The notes under the pieces are model-generated. The model did no database searches. It saw only the letters and a program-made list of their open reading frames with translations, and was not told where the DNA came from. Below are positions 9,008-16,276 of a stretch of 64,000 nt of DNA, one piece after another (the first letter of the stretch is position 1; each line of letters opens with the position of its first letter). Origin of the DNA: Janthinobacterium lividum (GTDB taxonomy: Bacteria > Pseudomonadota > Gammaproteobacteria > Burkholderiales > Burkholderiaceae_D); assembly GCF_023509035.1 (NCBI RefSeq), contig NZ_CP075583.1, positions 3,596,001 to 3,660,000 of the forward strand, given 5' to 3'. A program made the position numbers and the translations under genes.

Positions 9008-10267
9008 ATGACCACACCAAAATCTCCGCAAACCGCGCTGATCCACAGCGATTACCAGGCGCCGCAAGGTTTTGCCGCCTTTCCCAACGCCATACATCAC
9101 GCATCGACCGTGCTGTTCAAGGACGTGGCGGCCATGCGTTCGGGCGACTGGAAAGAGAAAAACGCCTACACCTACGGCTTGCACGGCACGCCCACCACGT
9201 TCACTCTGGAAGCGCGGCTGGCCGAGATCGAAGGGGGCACACACTGCCTGCTGGCCCCATCGGGCCTGGCGGCCATCGCCATGGCGGACTTTGCCCTGCT
9301 GAAAACGGGCGATGACGTTTTATTGCCGGAAAATATCTACAACCCGAACCGCGAACTGGGACGCTGGCTGGCGCAGGACTTCGGCATCACGGCACGTTAC
9401 TACGACCCGCTGATCGGCGCCGGTATCGGCGCCTTGATCCAGGAGAATACCAAACTCATCTGGACGGAAGCGCCGGGCTCCGTGACGATGGAAGTGCCGG
9501 ACTTGCCCGCCATTTGTGCAGCCGCCCACGCGCGCGGCGTGCTGGTGGCTTTGGATAACACCTGGTCGGCCGGCCTGGCCCTGCGCGGCTTTGACCTGGG
9601 CGTGGACATCATCATGCAGGCGCTGACGAAATACCAGTCGGGCGGCTCCGACGTGCTGATGGGCGCGCTCATTACGCGCGAGCGGGCGCTGCACGACCGC
9701 CTGGCCCAGGCGCACATGCGTCTGGGCATGGGCGTGGGGGCGGACGACGCCTATCTGGTGCTGCGCGGCTTGCCCACCATGAAGCTGCGCTTCGACGCCC
9801 ACGATGCGGGCGCGCGCACGGTGGCCGCCTGGCTCAAGGATAGGGCCGAGATCGCCACGGTGCTGCATCCGGCTTTCGACGAATGTCCCGGTCACGCCAT
9901 CTGGCAGCGCGATTTCACGGGTGCGGGCGGCCTGTTTTCCGTGCTGTTCGATGCCCGCTACACGGAGGCGCAAACGGACCGTTTCGTCGACGCCTTGCAG
10001 TTGTTCAAGATTGGCTACAGCTGGGGCGGCGCGAACAGCCTGGTGATGCCGTACCGCATCGCCGCCATGCGCAAGGGCTGGCAGTTGCCGGGCCAGCTGG
10101 TGCGCCTGAATGTGGGGCTGGAAGATCCGCAGGACTTGATCGCCGATATCGAACGGGCGTTCGCGGCGATTAGGAAGCGGCAAGCCGTTGGCTTGCCGCG
10201 AAGCACCCTTTACATGGGCACGGGGGTATTGTTGTTCAGGTCGAGGAAGCCGCGCAGCAAGCGGTAG
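9008..10267 (+). CDS. metC: Cystathionine beta-lyase (Cys/Met metabolism PLP enzyme)
   Basis: PLP-dependent trans-sulfuration enzyme that cleaves cystathionine to homocysteine, pyruvate and ammonia in methionine synthesis. Substrate assignment is by family resemblance. Motifs are YGLHGTPTTFTLE (cofactor phosphate region), GLAAIAMA, LDNTWSAG and the Schiff-base lysine in LTKYQSGGSDVLMG. The start is the ATG at 9008, because the longer frame begins inside the rimO terminator. The 419 aa exceed the usual 390-395: the last roughly 25 residues (SRKPRSKR end) are not family-like and overlap the convergent gene by 58 bp. Confidence 0.88.
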   Translation: MTTPKSPQTALIHSDYQAPQGFAAFPNAIHHASTVLFKDVAAMRSGDWKEKNAYTYGLHGTPTTFTLEARLAEIEGGTHCLLAPSGLAAIAMADFALLKTGDDVLLPENIYNPNRELGRWLAQDFGITARYYDPLIGAGIGALIQENTKLIWTEAPGSVTMEVPDLPAICAAAHARGVLVALDNTWSAGLALRGFDLGVDIIMQALTKYQSGGSDVLMGALITRERALHDRLAQAHMRLGMGVGADDAYLVLRGLPTMKLRFDAHDAGARTVAAWLKDRAEIATVLHPAFDECPGHAIWQRDFTGAGGLFSVLFDARYTEAQTDRFVDALQLFKIGYSWGGANSLVMPYRIAAMRKGWQLPGQLVRLNVGLEDPQDLIADIERAFAAIRKRQAVGLPRSTLYMGTGVLLFRSRKPRSKR

Positions 10268-10572
10268 GCTTTCCACAGCCAGGCCACGCCCCACACGACG
10301 AGCGCCAGCGGAATGCCGATCAGCGTGATCCACAGGATGGCGCCGACGACGATCCAGGCCACATACCACCAGAAGGAACGGATCATCCAGCTGTGATGGC
10401 TGTACACGAAGGTTCCGGCCGCCTCGTCGCGCTTCACATAATTGATGATGAGTGGAATGAAGGAAAAGGCGCCCAGCGAAAACACAAAGCTGGCGCCATG
10501 TATCAGGTACAACCACCAGGCCAGGTTTTTGGTCTGCTGGAGTTGGGTATCCAAAATAATATCTTGTGACAT
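10210..10572 (-). CDS. DUF4870-type small membrane protein
   Basis: 120 aa with three hydrophobic helices (about residues 18-45, 68-82 and 84-105). The spacing and the NLAWWLYLIHGASF and IPLIINYVKRDEA patterns resemble DUF4870 (Tic20-like) membrane proteins, which have no assigned function. It is convergent with metC, overlapping its 3' end, and divergent from the serine hydrolase. Confidence 0.75.
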   Translation of the reverse strand: MSQDIILDTQLQQTKNLAWWLYLIHGASFVFSLGAFSFIPLIINYVKRDEAAGTFVYSHHSWMIRSFWWYVAWIVVGAILWITLIGIPLALVVWGVAWLWKAYRLLRGFLDLNNNTPVPM

Positions 10573-10655
10573 GAAAGCTCCCGTCGTTGCTCAATTTTTA
10601 ATTGTAACAAGCAAAGCGGCACGGGAGCGCAGTCCATGCAAAAAGGCGAAATACA

Positions 10656-12523
10656 TTGTTGAAACGAGATCGATATCCTGCCTTGGCCGCGCGCGCCAGG
10701 TCGTGGCTGCGGCGCGCGGTGCCAGCCTTGCTGCTGTGCGCCACGGTGGCCCATGCTGCCGGCGCCCCCTGGCGGCGGAGTTTGCCGCCGGCTTGAAGGA
10801 TGAAGGCCTGGCGGGCGCCGTCTGGAGCGAAGTCTTGCCCGATGGCACAGTGCGCACGGGCGCAGCAGGTTTGCGCGACGCCGCCAGGCACATGCCCATG
10901 CAGGCGGACACGCGCGTGCAGGTGGGCTCCGTGGGCAAGGTGGCGCTGGCGCTGGGCGTCCTGCGCCTGATCAGCGAAGACCGGCTCACGCTCGACACGC
11001 CCTTGCAGCAGGTGCTGCCGGAAATGGCGCTGAAAAATCCGTGGCAGGCCAGCGATCCCGTGCGCATCCGCCACCTGCTGGCGCATACGTCCGGCCTCGA
11101 TAATGTGCGCTTCTGGCAGGCGTTCAGCCTGAACCCGGCACCGGATACGCCGCTGGCGGCCGCCTTCGACGGCGGCCGCAATCTGCTGCGCGTGCGGGCG
11201 CGGCCCGGCAGCCGTTACGCGTATTCGAACATGGGCTATGGCTTGCTGGGCATGGTGATCGAGAAGGTCACGGGACAGCCGTACGAGCGCTACCTCGATG
11301 CGCAGCTGCTGCAGCCGCTGGGCATGGCGGACAGCACTTTTACTTTCGTCACGCAGACGGGCGCGCACGCGGACCCGCGCCTGGCCATGGGGCACTTCGA
11401 GCATGGCGTGGCGCAAGCGGCCGTGCCCCAGTATTTGCGTCCTGCCGCGCAATTTACCACCACGGCGGCCGACATGGGCAAGCTGGCGCAATTCCTGATG
11501 GGTGATGGCAAGCTGCAGGGCAAGCGCTTCATCGACCTGGCGCTGATGGGCGCCTTGTCCGAACCGGCCGGTACGGATGCGGCGCAGGCAGGCCTGGCAA
11601 CGGGCCACGGCCTGGCGCTTGCCGTGCGTGACCGCCACAATGTGGTGGGCGCCTGTCACCCTGGCACGGCCGTGGGCTTCCGCGCCATGCTGTGCCTTTA
11701 TCCGGAGCAGGACAGCGCATTTTTCTTGGCCTTCAACACGGATGCCGAGCAGGCCGACTATGAACGCTTCAACCGCCTGCTGCTGCGCGACCTGGAACTG
11801 CCGCTGCGCGCGCCGGCCCCGCACGGCACACCTGCGCCCACGGTGGAAAACTGGCAGGGCGTGTATGTGCCGTCGCCCAGCCCCATGGCCAGCATGGCCT
11901 GGGTCGATGCCGTTTTCGGCTTTACGCGCCTGAAATGGGATGGCGAATCGCTGTTCCTGATCCCGTTCCAGGGCGAGCCGAAGGAACTGGAGCCGGTGGG
12001 CGGCTTGCTGTTCCGTGCCAGCGACCGCAGCACACCGTCGCACGTGCTGATGCAAGAGGATGGCAAGCATGTGCTCAGCGATGGCTTGCGCAGCTATGAA
12101 CGGGCGTCGATGTTGCGCATGCTGGTGTTGTGGGGCAGCCTGGCCCTGGGCATGGCGGGCTTGCTGTACGTGCTGGTGGTGGGTGTGTGGCGTGCCGCGC
12201 TGCGCAGCCTGGGGCGGGGCGATCATCTGTTTGCGCCTCTGCTGTCGATGCTGGCGCTGCTCTTGCCGCTGCCGTTTTTCTATTTCCAGTCTTACCTGCG
12301 CCTGGGCGACGTCACCATCGCCAGCGTGCTGCTGGCACTGGCGACCGGGGCGCTGCCACTGGCGACGGCGTTCGGCCTGGCCCGCTGCTGGCGTAGCCGC
12401 GGCACGGCGGCCGAGGCGGGCTCGTGGGCGAAATGGGATTGGGTCGCCTTGCTGGCGGCGCTGCAACTGCTGCTGGTGCTGGCCTGGTGGGGCTTGCTGC
12501 CGCTGCGCCTGTGGCAGCTGTAG
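10656..12523 (+). pseudogene. Secreted beta-lactamase-family serine hydrolase with C-terminal membrane helices, frameshifted
   Basis: Serine hydrolase of the class C beta-lactamase/penicillin-binding fold. The catalytic SxxK is SVGK, and YSNMGYG supplies the YxN motif. About four membrane helices follow in the last 150 residues. The mature domain is intact in one frame from about 10770. The signal peptide (LRRAVPALLLCATVAHA, starting at TTG 10656 or 10659) is in another frame. One extra C in the C5 run at 10765-10769 would join them into a 622-aa protein with an AHA cleavage site. The ATG at 10442 in the catalytic frame only gives sequence antisense to the neighbouring gene. As read, the enzyme lacks its export signal. 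Confidence 0.75.
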
Positions 12524-12530
12524 CGAGCGC

Positions 12531-12797
12531 TCAGCGCCAGACTTGCAGCAGCCGGCGCCACCAGCGCTGCGCTGGCGTGGCCCGTGCAGCGTGTTCGGCG
12601 CGGCCGGCCCGCTTGGCGCGATAGCTGGCCGCCGCCATTTGCAGGCCGATGCGGTCCATCGCCGCCATCGCCTCGGCTTCCTGCGGCGACAAGCCATGCA
12701 GCAAGGCTTGAGTACGGGGATCGAGCAGGAAGGCTGCACGCAGGGCGTCGTCCGTGTACAGCCTTGCCAAATAGGTTTCCAGTGCGGGGGAACTCAT
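12531..12797 (-). CDS. Small helical protein, likely partner of the DUF692 enzyme
   Basis: 88 aa, predicted all-helical: an N-terminal stretch (ALETYLARLYTDDALRAAFL) resembling the short recognition modules that accompany DUF692/MNIO genes, then an Arg-rich tail ending in WWRRLLQVWR. Its ATG overlaps the stop of the DUF692 gene (ATGA), so the two are translationally coupled. By analogy with MNIO partner proteins, which bind the substrate peptide for the oxidase, a substrate-recognition role is plausible. This is inference, as no family could be assigned with certainty. Confidence 0.6.
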   Translation of the reverse strand: MSSPALETYLARLYTDDALRAAFLLDPRTQALLHGLSPQEAEAMAAMDRIGLQMAAASYRAKRAGRAEHAARATPAQRWWRRLLQVWR

Positions 12798-13648
12798 GCG
12801 CTCCGCCCTGCGCGCAAGGCCGCGCGCGCCAATTCCAGTTGGCCCAGCACATGCTCGAACGACGGGTAATTGCCGTCGCGTTCGACGATCACCGTCAAGG
12901 GCTGGGGCGCATGGCGCGCCAGCACGGTCAATAAAGCGAAGACTGCGGGCGGCACGTCGTGCAGATGGTCGTCCAGCAGGCGCTGGCCGCCGCCAGGCGC
13001 AGCTATCCAGTGGCCGCCGCTCAGGTGCACGGCGCCGACCCGGTCCAGGGGAAAGCGCAGCAGCAGTTGTTCCGGATCGTGGCTAAAATTGACGGCATTC
13101 GCATACAGGTTGTGCAGGTCGAGCAGCAGTGGTACTTGCGCGCCGTCGACGATTTGCGTCAGCCATGCGGCTTCGTCCATCGTGCTGGCGGGCGGCTGGA
13201 CCAGGGTGGCGATGTTTTCCATCAGCGGCGCGCTGCCGACGATGCGCGTGGCCAGCGCGATATTGGCCACTGCGCCGCCGGCGCTCTGGGGCGTGCGCGG
13301 CGGCGCCGCCAGGTGGCCGATTTCGACGCAGCCGGCGCGCACGAAACTCAGGTGCTCTGACCACGATTCGGCTTGCACCTGCCGCATCAGGCGCGCCATC
13401 GCATGCAGCCGGTGCGGGTCGGCGGGAATCGTCGACGCCAGCCCCATGCCGACGCCGTGCAGGCTGACAGGCACCTGGCGCGCCAGCCTGCTCAAGGCCG
13501 CGATGCCGGCGCCCGAGGCGCGGTAGTAATCGTCGGCGATCACTTCCAGCACGTCGATGTGGGTCAGGTTGGACAGGATGCCGGCAGCCAGTTCGCCGCG
13601 CCAGCCCAGGCCGACCCGGTCGCGTGTGGCCCCCAGGCTAACTGCCAC
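12794..13648 (-). CDS. DUF692/MNIO-family multinuclear iron oxidase
   Basis: TIM-barrel enzyme of the DUF692 (MNIO) family. Characterised relatives (MbnB, TglH, ChrH) use two or three non-haem irons to modify Cys residues in peptides. Expected metal-ligand motifs are present: SLHGVGM, SEHLSF, LMENIA, LLLDLHN, AVHLSGGH and VERDGN. The usual AEN near the first ligand reads ADD here. I place the start at GTG 13648 (VAVSLGATRDRVGLGWR), giving 284 aa, the usual size. The frame upstream of that only repeats the neighbour's Gly/Cys tail in another frame. It overlaps the upstream gene by 11 nt and the downstream gene by 4 nt. Confidence 0.85.
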   Translation of the reverse strand: MAVSLGATRDRVGLGWRGELAAGILSNLTHIDVLEVIADDYYRASGAGIAALSRLARQVPVSLHGVGMGLASTIPADPHRLHAMARLMRQVQAESWSEHLSFVRAGCVEIGHLAAPPRTPQSAGGAVANIALATRIVGSAPLMENIATLVQPPASTMDEAAWLTQIVDGAQVPLLLDLHNLYANAVNFSHDPEQLLLRFPLDRVGAVHLSGGHWIAAPGGGQRLLDDHLHDVPPAVFALLTVLARHAPQPLTVIVERDGNYPSFEHVLGQLELARAALRAGRSA

Positions 13649-14555
13649 AGCCGCCGCCACCGCCGCAACCGCCGCAGCCGCTGCCGCACGAAGAGCCGCC
13701 GCCGTCGCCGCCCGAGGAAGAACCGCCCGAGTCGCCGGACGACGAGTCGCTGCCCGTGTTTTGCCGGGGTACCGGGTACAGCTCGGCGACATACGCGTAC
13801 ACCGACGGTGGCAGGGCGCCGATGCCGAAGATGGCGGCCAGCAGTGCCATGTCGGCGCTGCTGTTGCCCGCCTGCAGGCGCGTCGCGCGCATGTTCAGGC
13901 GGCCAAACAGCATGCGCAAGTCGGTCAGCAGGCGCTGCGCGCTCCAGCTGGTCGACTGGGTGCGCAAGCCGCGCAGCATGAGCAGGAATATCGCCAGCAG
14001 CAGCGCCAGGAACAGCAGGTTGTAGTGCTGGCGGCTGATGGCGATGACGGCCTTGACGGCGGCCACCGTCAGCAGCAGGTAGTGCGCGGCCCATGTGATG
14101 CGTTCGCGCCGGCGCAGCAGCGGCGGGCCGACCAGCAATTCCTGCTGCGTCAAGGTGTCCAGGTAGGCGCGGCACGATGGCAGCATCTCGGCCTGCACGG
14201 CCAGCTCCTTGCTGTGGCCCTGGCGGCCCAGGTACAGGCGCAGCACGTCGCGTTCGATGTCATGGCTGGCGAAGCGCAGGCTGTCGGCGCTGGCCGTTTC
14301 CAGCAGCGGGCCATCGGCGCGCAGCAAGCCGCGGTCGACCAGCACGATGGCGGCGATTTTCACGGCTTCGAGCGCGCCGCCGCGCAAGAAGGCGATGCGG
14401 TAGGGATCATCGGCCAGCGACAGCTGGGCGTGCGGATTGCGCAATTCCTGACGGATCAGCAGCTCGCGCACGCTGTAATACACAAGCACGCCGAAGAGCA
14501 GGTAGGCCAGCAGGAACCAGGGCCCGCTCCAGTCAAACGGATTGTAGCCGTTCAC
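13638..14555 (-). CDS. TIGR04222-like membrane protein with Gly/Ser/Cys-rich tail
   Basis: 305 aa from a GTG start with GGAG nine bases upstream. The order is a membrane helix (about 12-30), a soluble region with DDPYRIAFLRGG, resembling the TIGR04222 domain, two adjacent membrane helices (about 155-195), a further helix (about 238-255), then a roughly 35-residue tail of Ser, Gly and Asp ending in SCGSGCGGCGGGGGCGS. The four Cys are evenly spaced among Gly, and no other part of the protein is Cys-rich. The tail is the obvious candidate substrate for the overlapping DUF692 enzyme (inference). The start overlaps the stop of the nucleotidyltransferase gene (GTGA). Confidence 0.8.
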   Translation of the reverse strand: MNGYNPFDWSGPWFLLAYLLFGVLVYYSVRELLIRQELRNPHAQLSLADDPYRIAFLRGGALEAVKIAAIVLVDRGLLRADGPLLETASADSLRFASHDIERDVLRLYLGRQGHSKELAVQAEMLPSCRAYLDTLTQQELLVGPPLLRRRERITWAAHYLLLTVAAVKAVIAISRQHYNLLFLALLLAIFLLMLRGLRTQSTSWSAQRLLTDLRMLFGRLNMRATRLQAGNSSADMALLAAIFGIGALPPSVYAYVAELYPVPRQNTGSDSSSGDSGGSSSGGDGGGSSCGSGCGGCGGGGGCGS

Positions 14556-15280
14556 CGCATCGACTCCGCGTGTTCGCGCAAGCGCTCTGTAATCGTCATC
14601 AGACCCGTAAAGGCGGGCAGGGCCCGCCCCGGCGCCAGGCGCGCCGTTTCGCGCGCCGCCGACATGGCTTGCAGGGCCGCGTGCAGGGCTGGCTCGCCCA
14701 GCTGGTCGACAAACGCTTCGAGCGCCTGCTTGCCGGATAGCGCAGACTTGCCCTCCAGCTGCGCCAGCGACGCTGCGGCCGAGCGCAGCGGACCGGCTGC
14801 GTCGGCAATGGCGCCGGCCAGCTGTTCTTCATTCAGGCTCACTAGCATATACCGTTCGCGCATGCGCACCTGCTGGTTCAGCAGCACTTGCCGCAGCCGG
14901 CGCAGCACGGCGTCGCGGCTGGTGTGCAGGCTGGCGAAAGGGTCAAAGCCGTGCAGCACCTTGTGGCGCGCGATGATGTCGGCGAACTTGACGGCGAAGG
15001 CGTCGGCGGCCTGCGTCAATTCGCTCTCGAGCAGGAACATCACCTGTAAATCGATGGCGGCGTGCGCCAGGCGCAAGGGCCCGCGCAGCGCATCGGCCGC
15101 TGGCGGCGTAAAGCGCTTGAGCAGCAACAGCAGGTTGACGTCGGAGGTGGCGCGCACCTGGCCGTCTGCGGCCGAACCAAACAGCACGGCGGCGGCAAGG
15201 TCGGCGCCGAAGGTACTTTGCGCGGCGGCGACAAACACATCCAGGTGGCGTTGTATCTCTTCTGGCAGCGGTGGCGGCAT
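14552..15280 (-). CDS. Nucleotidyltransferase-domain protein with altered active site
   Basis: About 242 aa. The N-terminus has a nucleotidyltransferase fold motif, LFGSAADGQVRATSDVNLLLLL. The canonical pattern is GSx10DxD, but the second Asp is Asn here (SDVN), so catalysis may be lost or altered. The rest is helical and unassigned. The ATG at 15280 follows AAAGA. A GTG at 15295 adds five residues and is the alternative. It is the first gene of the four-gene overlapping operon, and a 30-bp palindrome lies 19-34 bp upstream. Confidence 0.7.
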   Translation of the reverse strand: MPPPLPEEIQRHLDVFVAAAQSTFGADLAAAVLFGSAADGQVRATSDVNLLLLLKRFTPPAADALRGPLRLAHAAIDLQVMFLLESELTQAADAFAVKFADIIARHKVLHGFDPFASLHTSRDAVLRRLRQVLLNQQVRMRERYMLVSLNEEQLAGAIADAAGPLRSAAASLAQLEGKSALSGKQALEAFVDQLGEPALHAALQAMSAARETARLAPGRALPAFTGLMTITERLREHAESMR

Positions 15281-15313
15281 GCGGTGTTCTTTCACGATGG
15301 GTTGGCGGGATGC

Positions 15314-15343
15314 GCATAAGTTTGCAATATAGCAAACTTATGC
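15314..15343 (-). promoter_or_regulatory. 30-bp perfect palindrome before the MNIO operon
   Basis: Arms GCATAAGTTTGC (15314-15325) and GCAAACTTATGC (15332-15343) are perfect inverse complements around the 6-nt AT-only centre AATATA. The repeat occupies most of the gap between serB and the nucleotidyltransferase gene. Its size and AT-rich core fit an operator for a dimeric repressor, perhaps overlapping a -10 element on the minus strand. Without a T-run it does not look like a terminator for serB. Confidence 0.65.
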
Positions 15344-15378
15344 CATCGTGCGCGCACCGTCCGCCAGATGGCGCCGAC

Positions 15379-16245
15379 TCAGGTCAATACGTTGAGCAAG
15401 CCGTCGAGTCCCACAAAGTTCAGCGCCACGTCGGCTTGCGAGCGCACCACGGGCTTGGCGCGGAAGGCCACGGACAGGCCGGCGATGCCCATCATTTTCA
15501 AGTCGTTGGCGCCGTCGCCCATGACGATAGCTTGCGAGGGCGCAATGCCCAGCTCCGCGCACACGCGCTCCACGGTGCGCTGCTTTTCCTCGGCGTCGAC
15601 GATGCCGCCAATGACTTTGCCCGTCAGCTTGCCGTCGACGATTTCCAGTTCGTTCGCATGCGTGTAGTCGAGGCCCAGGCGCTCTTTCAGACGCTCGGTG
15701 AAGAAGGTAAAGCCACCCGAGACCAGCAGGGTTTTCAGCCCGGCCTTCTGCACGGCCGCCAGCATGGTTTCCGCGCCCGGCGACAGTTTCAGACGCTCGT
15801 CGTAGACGCGCTGCAGGGCCGATGCATCGAGGCCTTCGAGCAGGGCTACGCGCTGCTTCAGGCTGGCTGCAAAATCGAGTTCGCCGCGCATGGCCGCTTC
15901 CGTGATGGACGCCACTTGCGGTTTCAAGCCCTGCATGTCGGCGATTTCATCGATGCACTCGATGGTGATCAGGGTCGAATCCATGTCCATCGCCACCAGC
16001 TTGAATTCACTCAATTCGCGCTGTCCCATCATGTAGGTAGTGTCCAGCTGGGCCGCCTGGGCCGCCACTTCGATGGTGGGGCGCAGCGCGGGCGAATAGG
16101 CGATCTGCTCGCAGCGCACGGCGTTCGGTCCCAGGCGCGTGATGGCCGCGGGCGCGGCCAGCGCGGCGATGCGCTCGAGGCGGGCGCTATCGCCGTCCAG
16201 GCCCTGCAGGATCAGATTCATGGTGATGGTCTTGGTATTGGTCAT
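15379..16245 (-). CDS. serB: Phosphoserine phosphatase SerB
   Basis: Final step of serine synthesis: dephosphorylation of O-phosphoserine. HAD-superfamily motif I is AMDMDSTLI, motif II is LLVSGGFTFF, and motif IV is VMGDGANDLKMM. An N-terminal ACT-like regulatory region spans about residues 1-75. The ATG at 16245 has AGGA at good spacing. An ATG at 16260 is weaker. The gene follows mfd on the same strand after 31 bp, so the two are probably one transcript. Confidence 0.93.
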   Translation of the reverse strand: MTNTKTITMNLILQGLDGDSARLERIAALAAPAAITRLGPNAVRCEQIAYSPALRPTIEVAAQAAQLDTTYMMGQRELSEFKLVAMDMDSTLITIECIDEIADMQGLKPQVASITEAAMRGELDFAASLKQRVALLEGLDASALQRVYDERLKLSPGAETMLAAVQKAGLKTLLVSGGFTFFTERLKERLGLDYTHANELEIVDGKLTGKVIGGIVDAEEKQRTVERVCAELGIAPSQAIVMGDGANDLKMMGIAGLSVAFRAKPVVRSQADVALNFVGLDGLLNVLT

Positions 16246-16276
16246 GGGGCAGTCCTGCATAGAGTATCGAAATGGT

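Noticed and set aside
10442..10655. ATG 10442 as the start of the serine hydrolase
   Set aside because: The region overlaps the opposite-strand membrane protein gene and encodes no family sequence or signal peptide.
13621..13720. Gly/Cys-rich repeat considered as a DNA tandem repeat or CRISPR-like array
   Set aside because: The repetitiveness comes from GGC/TGC codons of the protein tail. There are no regular repeat-spacer units.
13649..13792. N-terminal extension of the DUF692 protein
   Set aside because: The extra residues are Ala/Arg/Val-rich translation of the neighbour's Gly/Cys-tail codons in another frame. The family's conserved start lies at about 13648.
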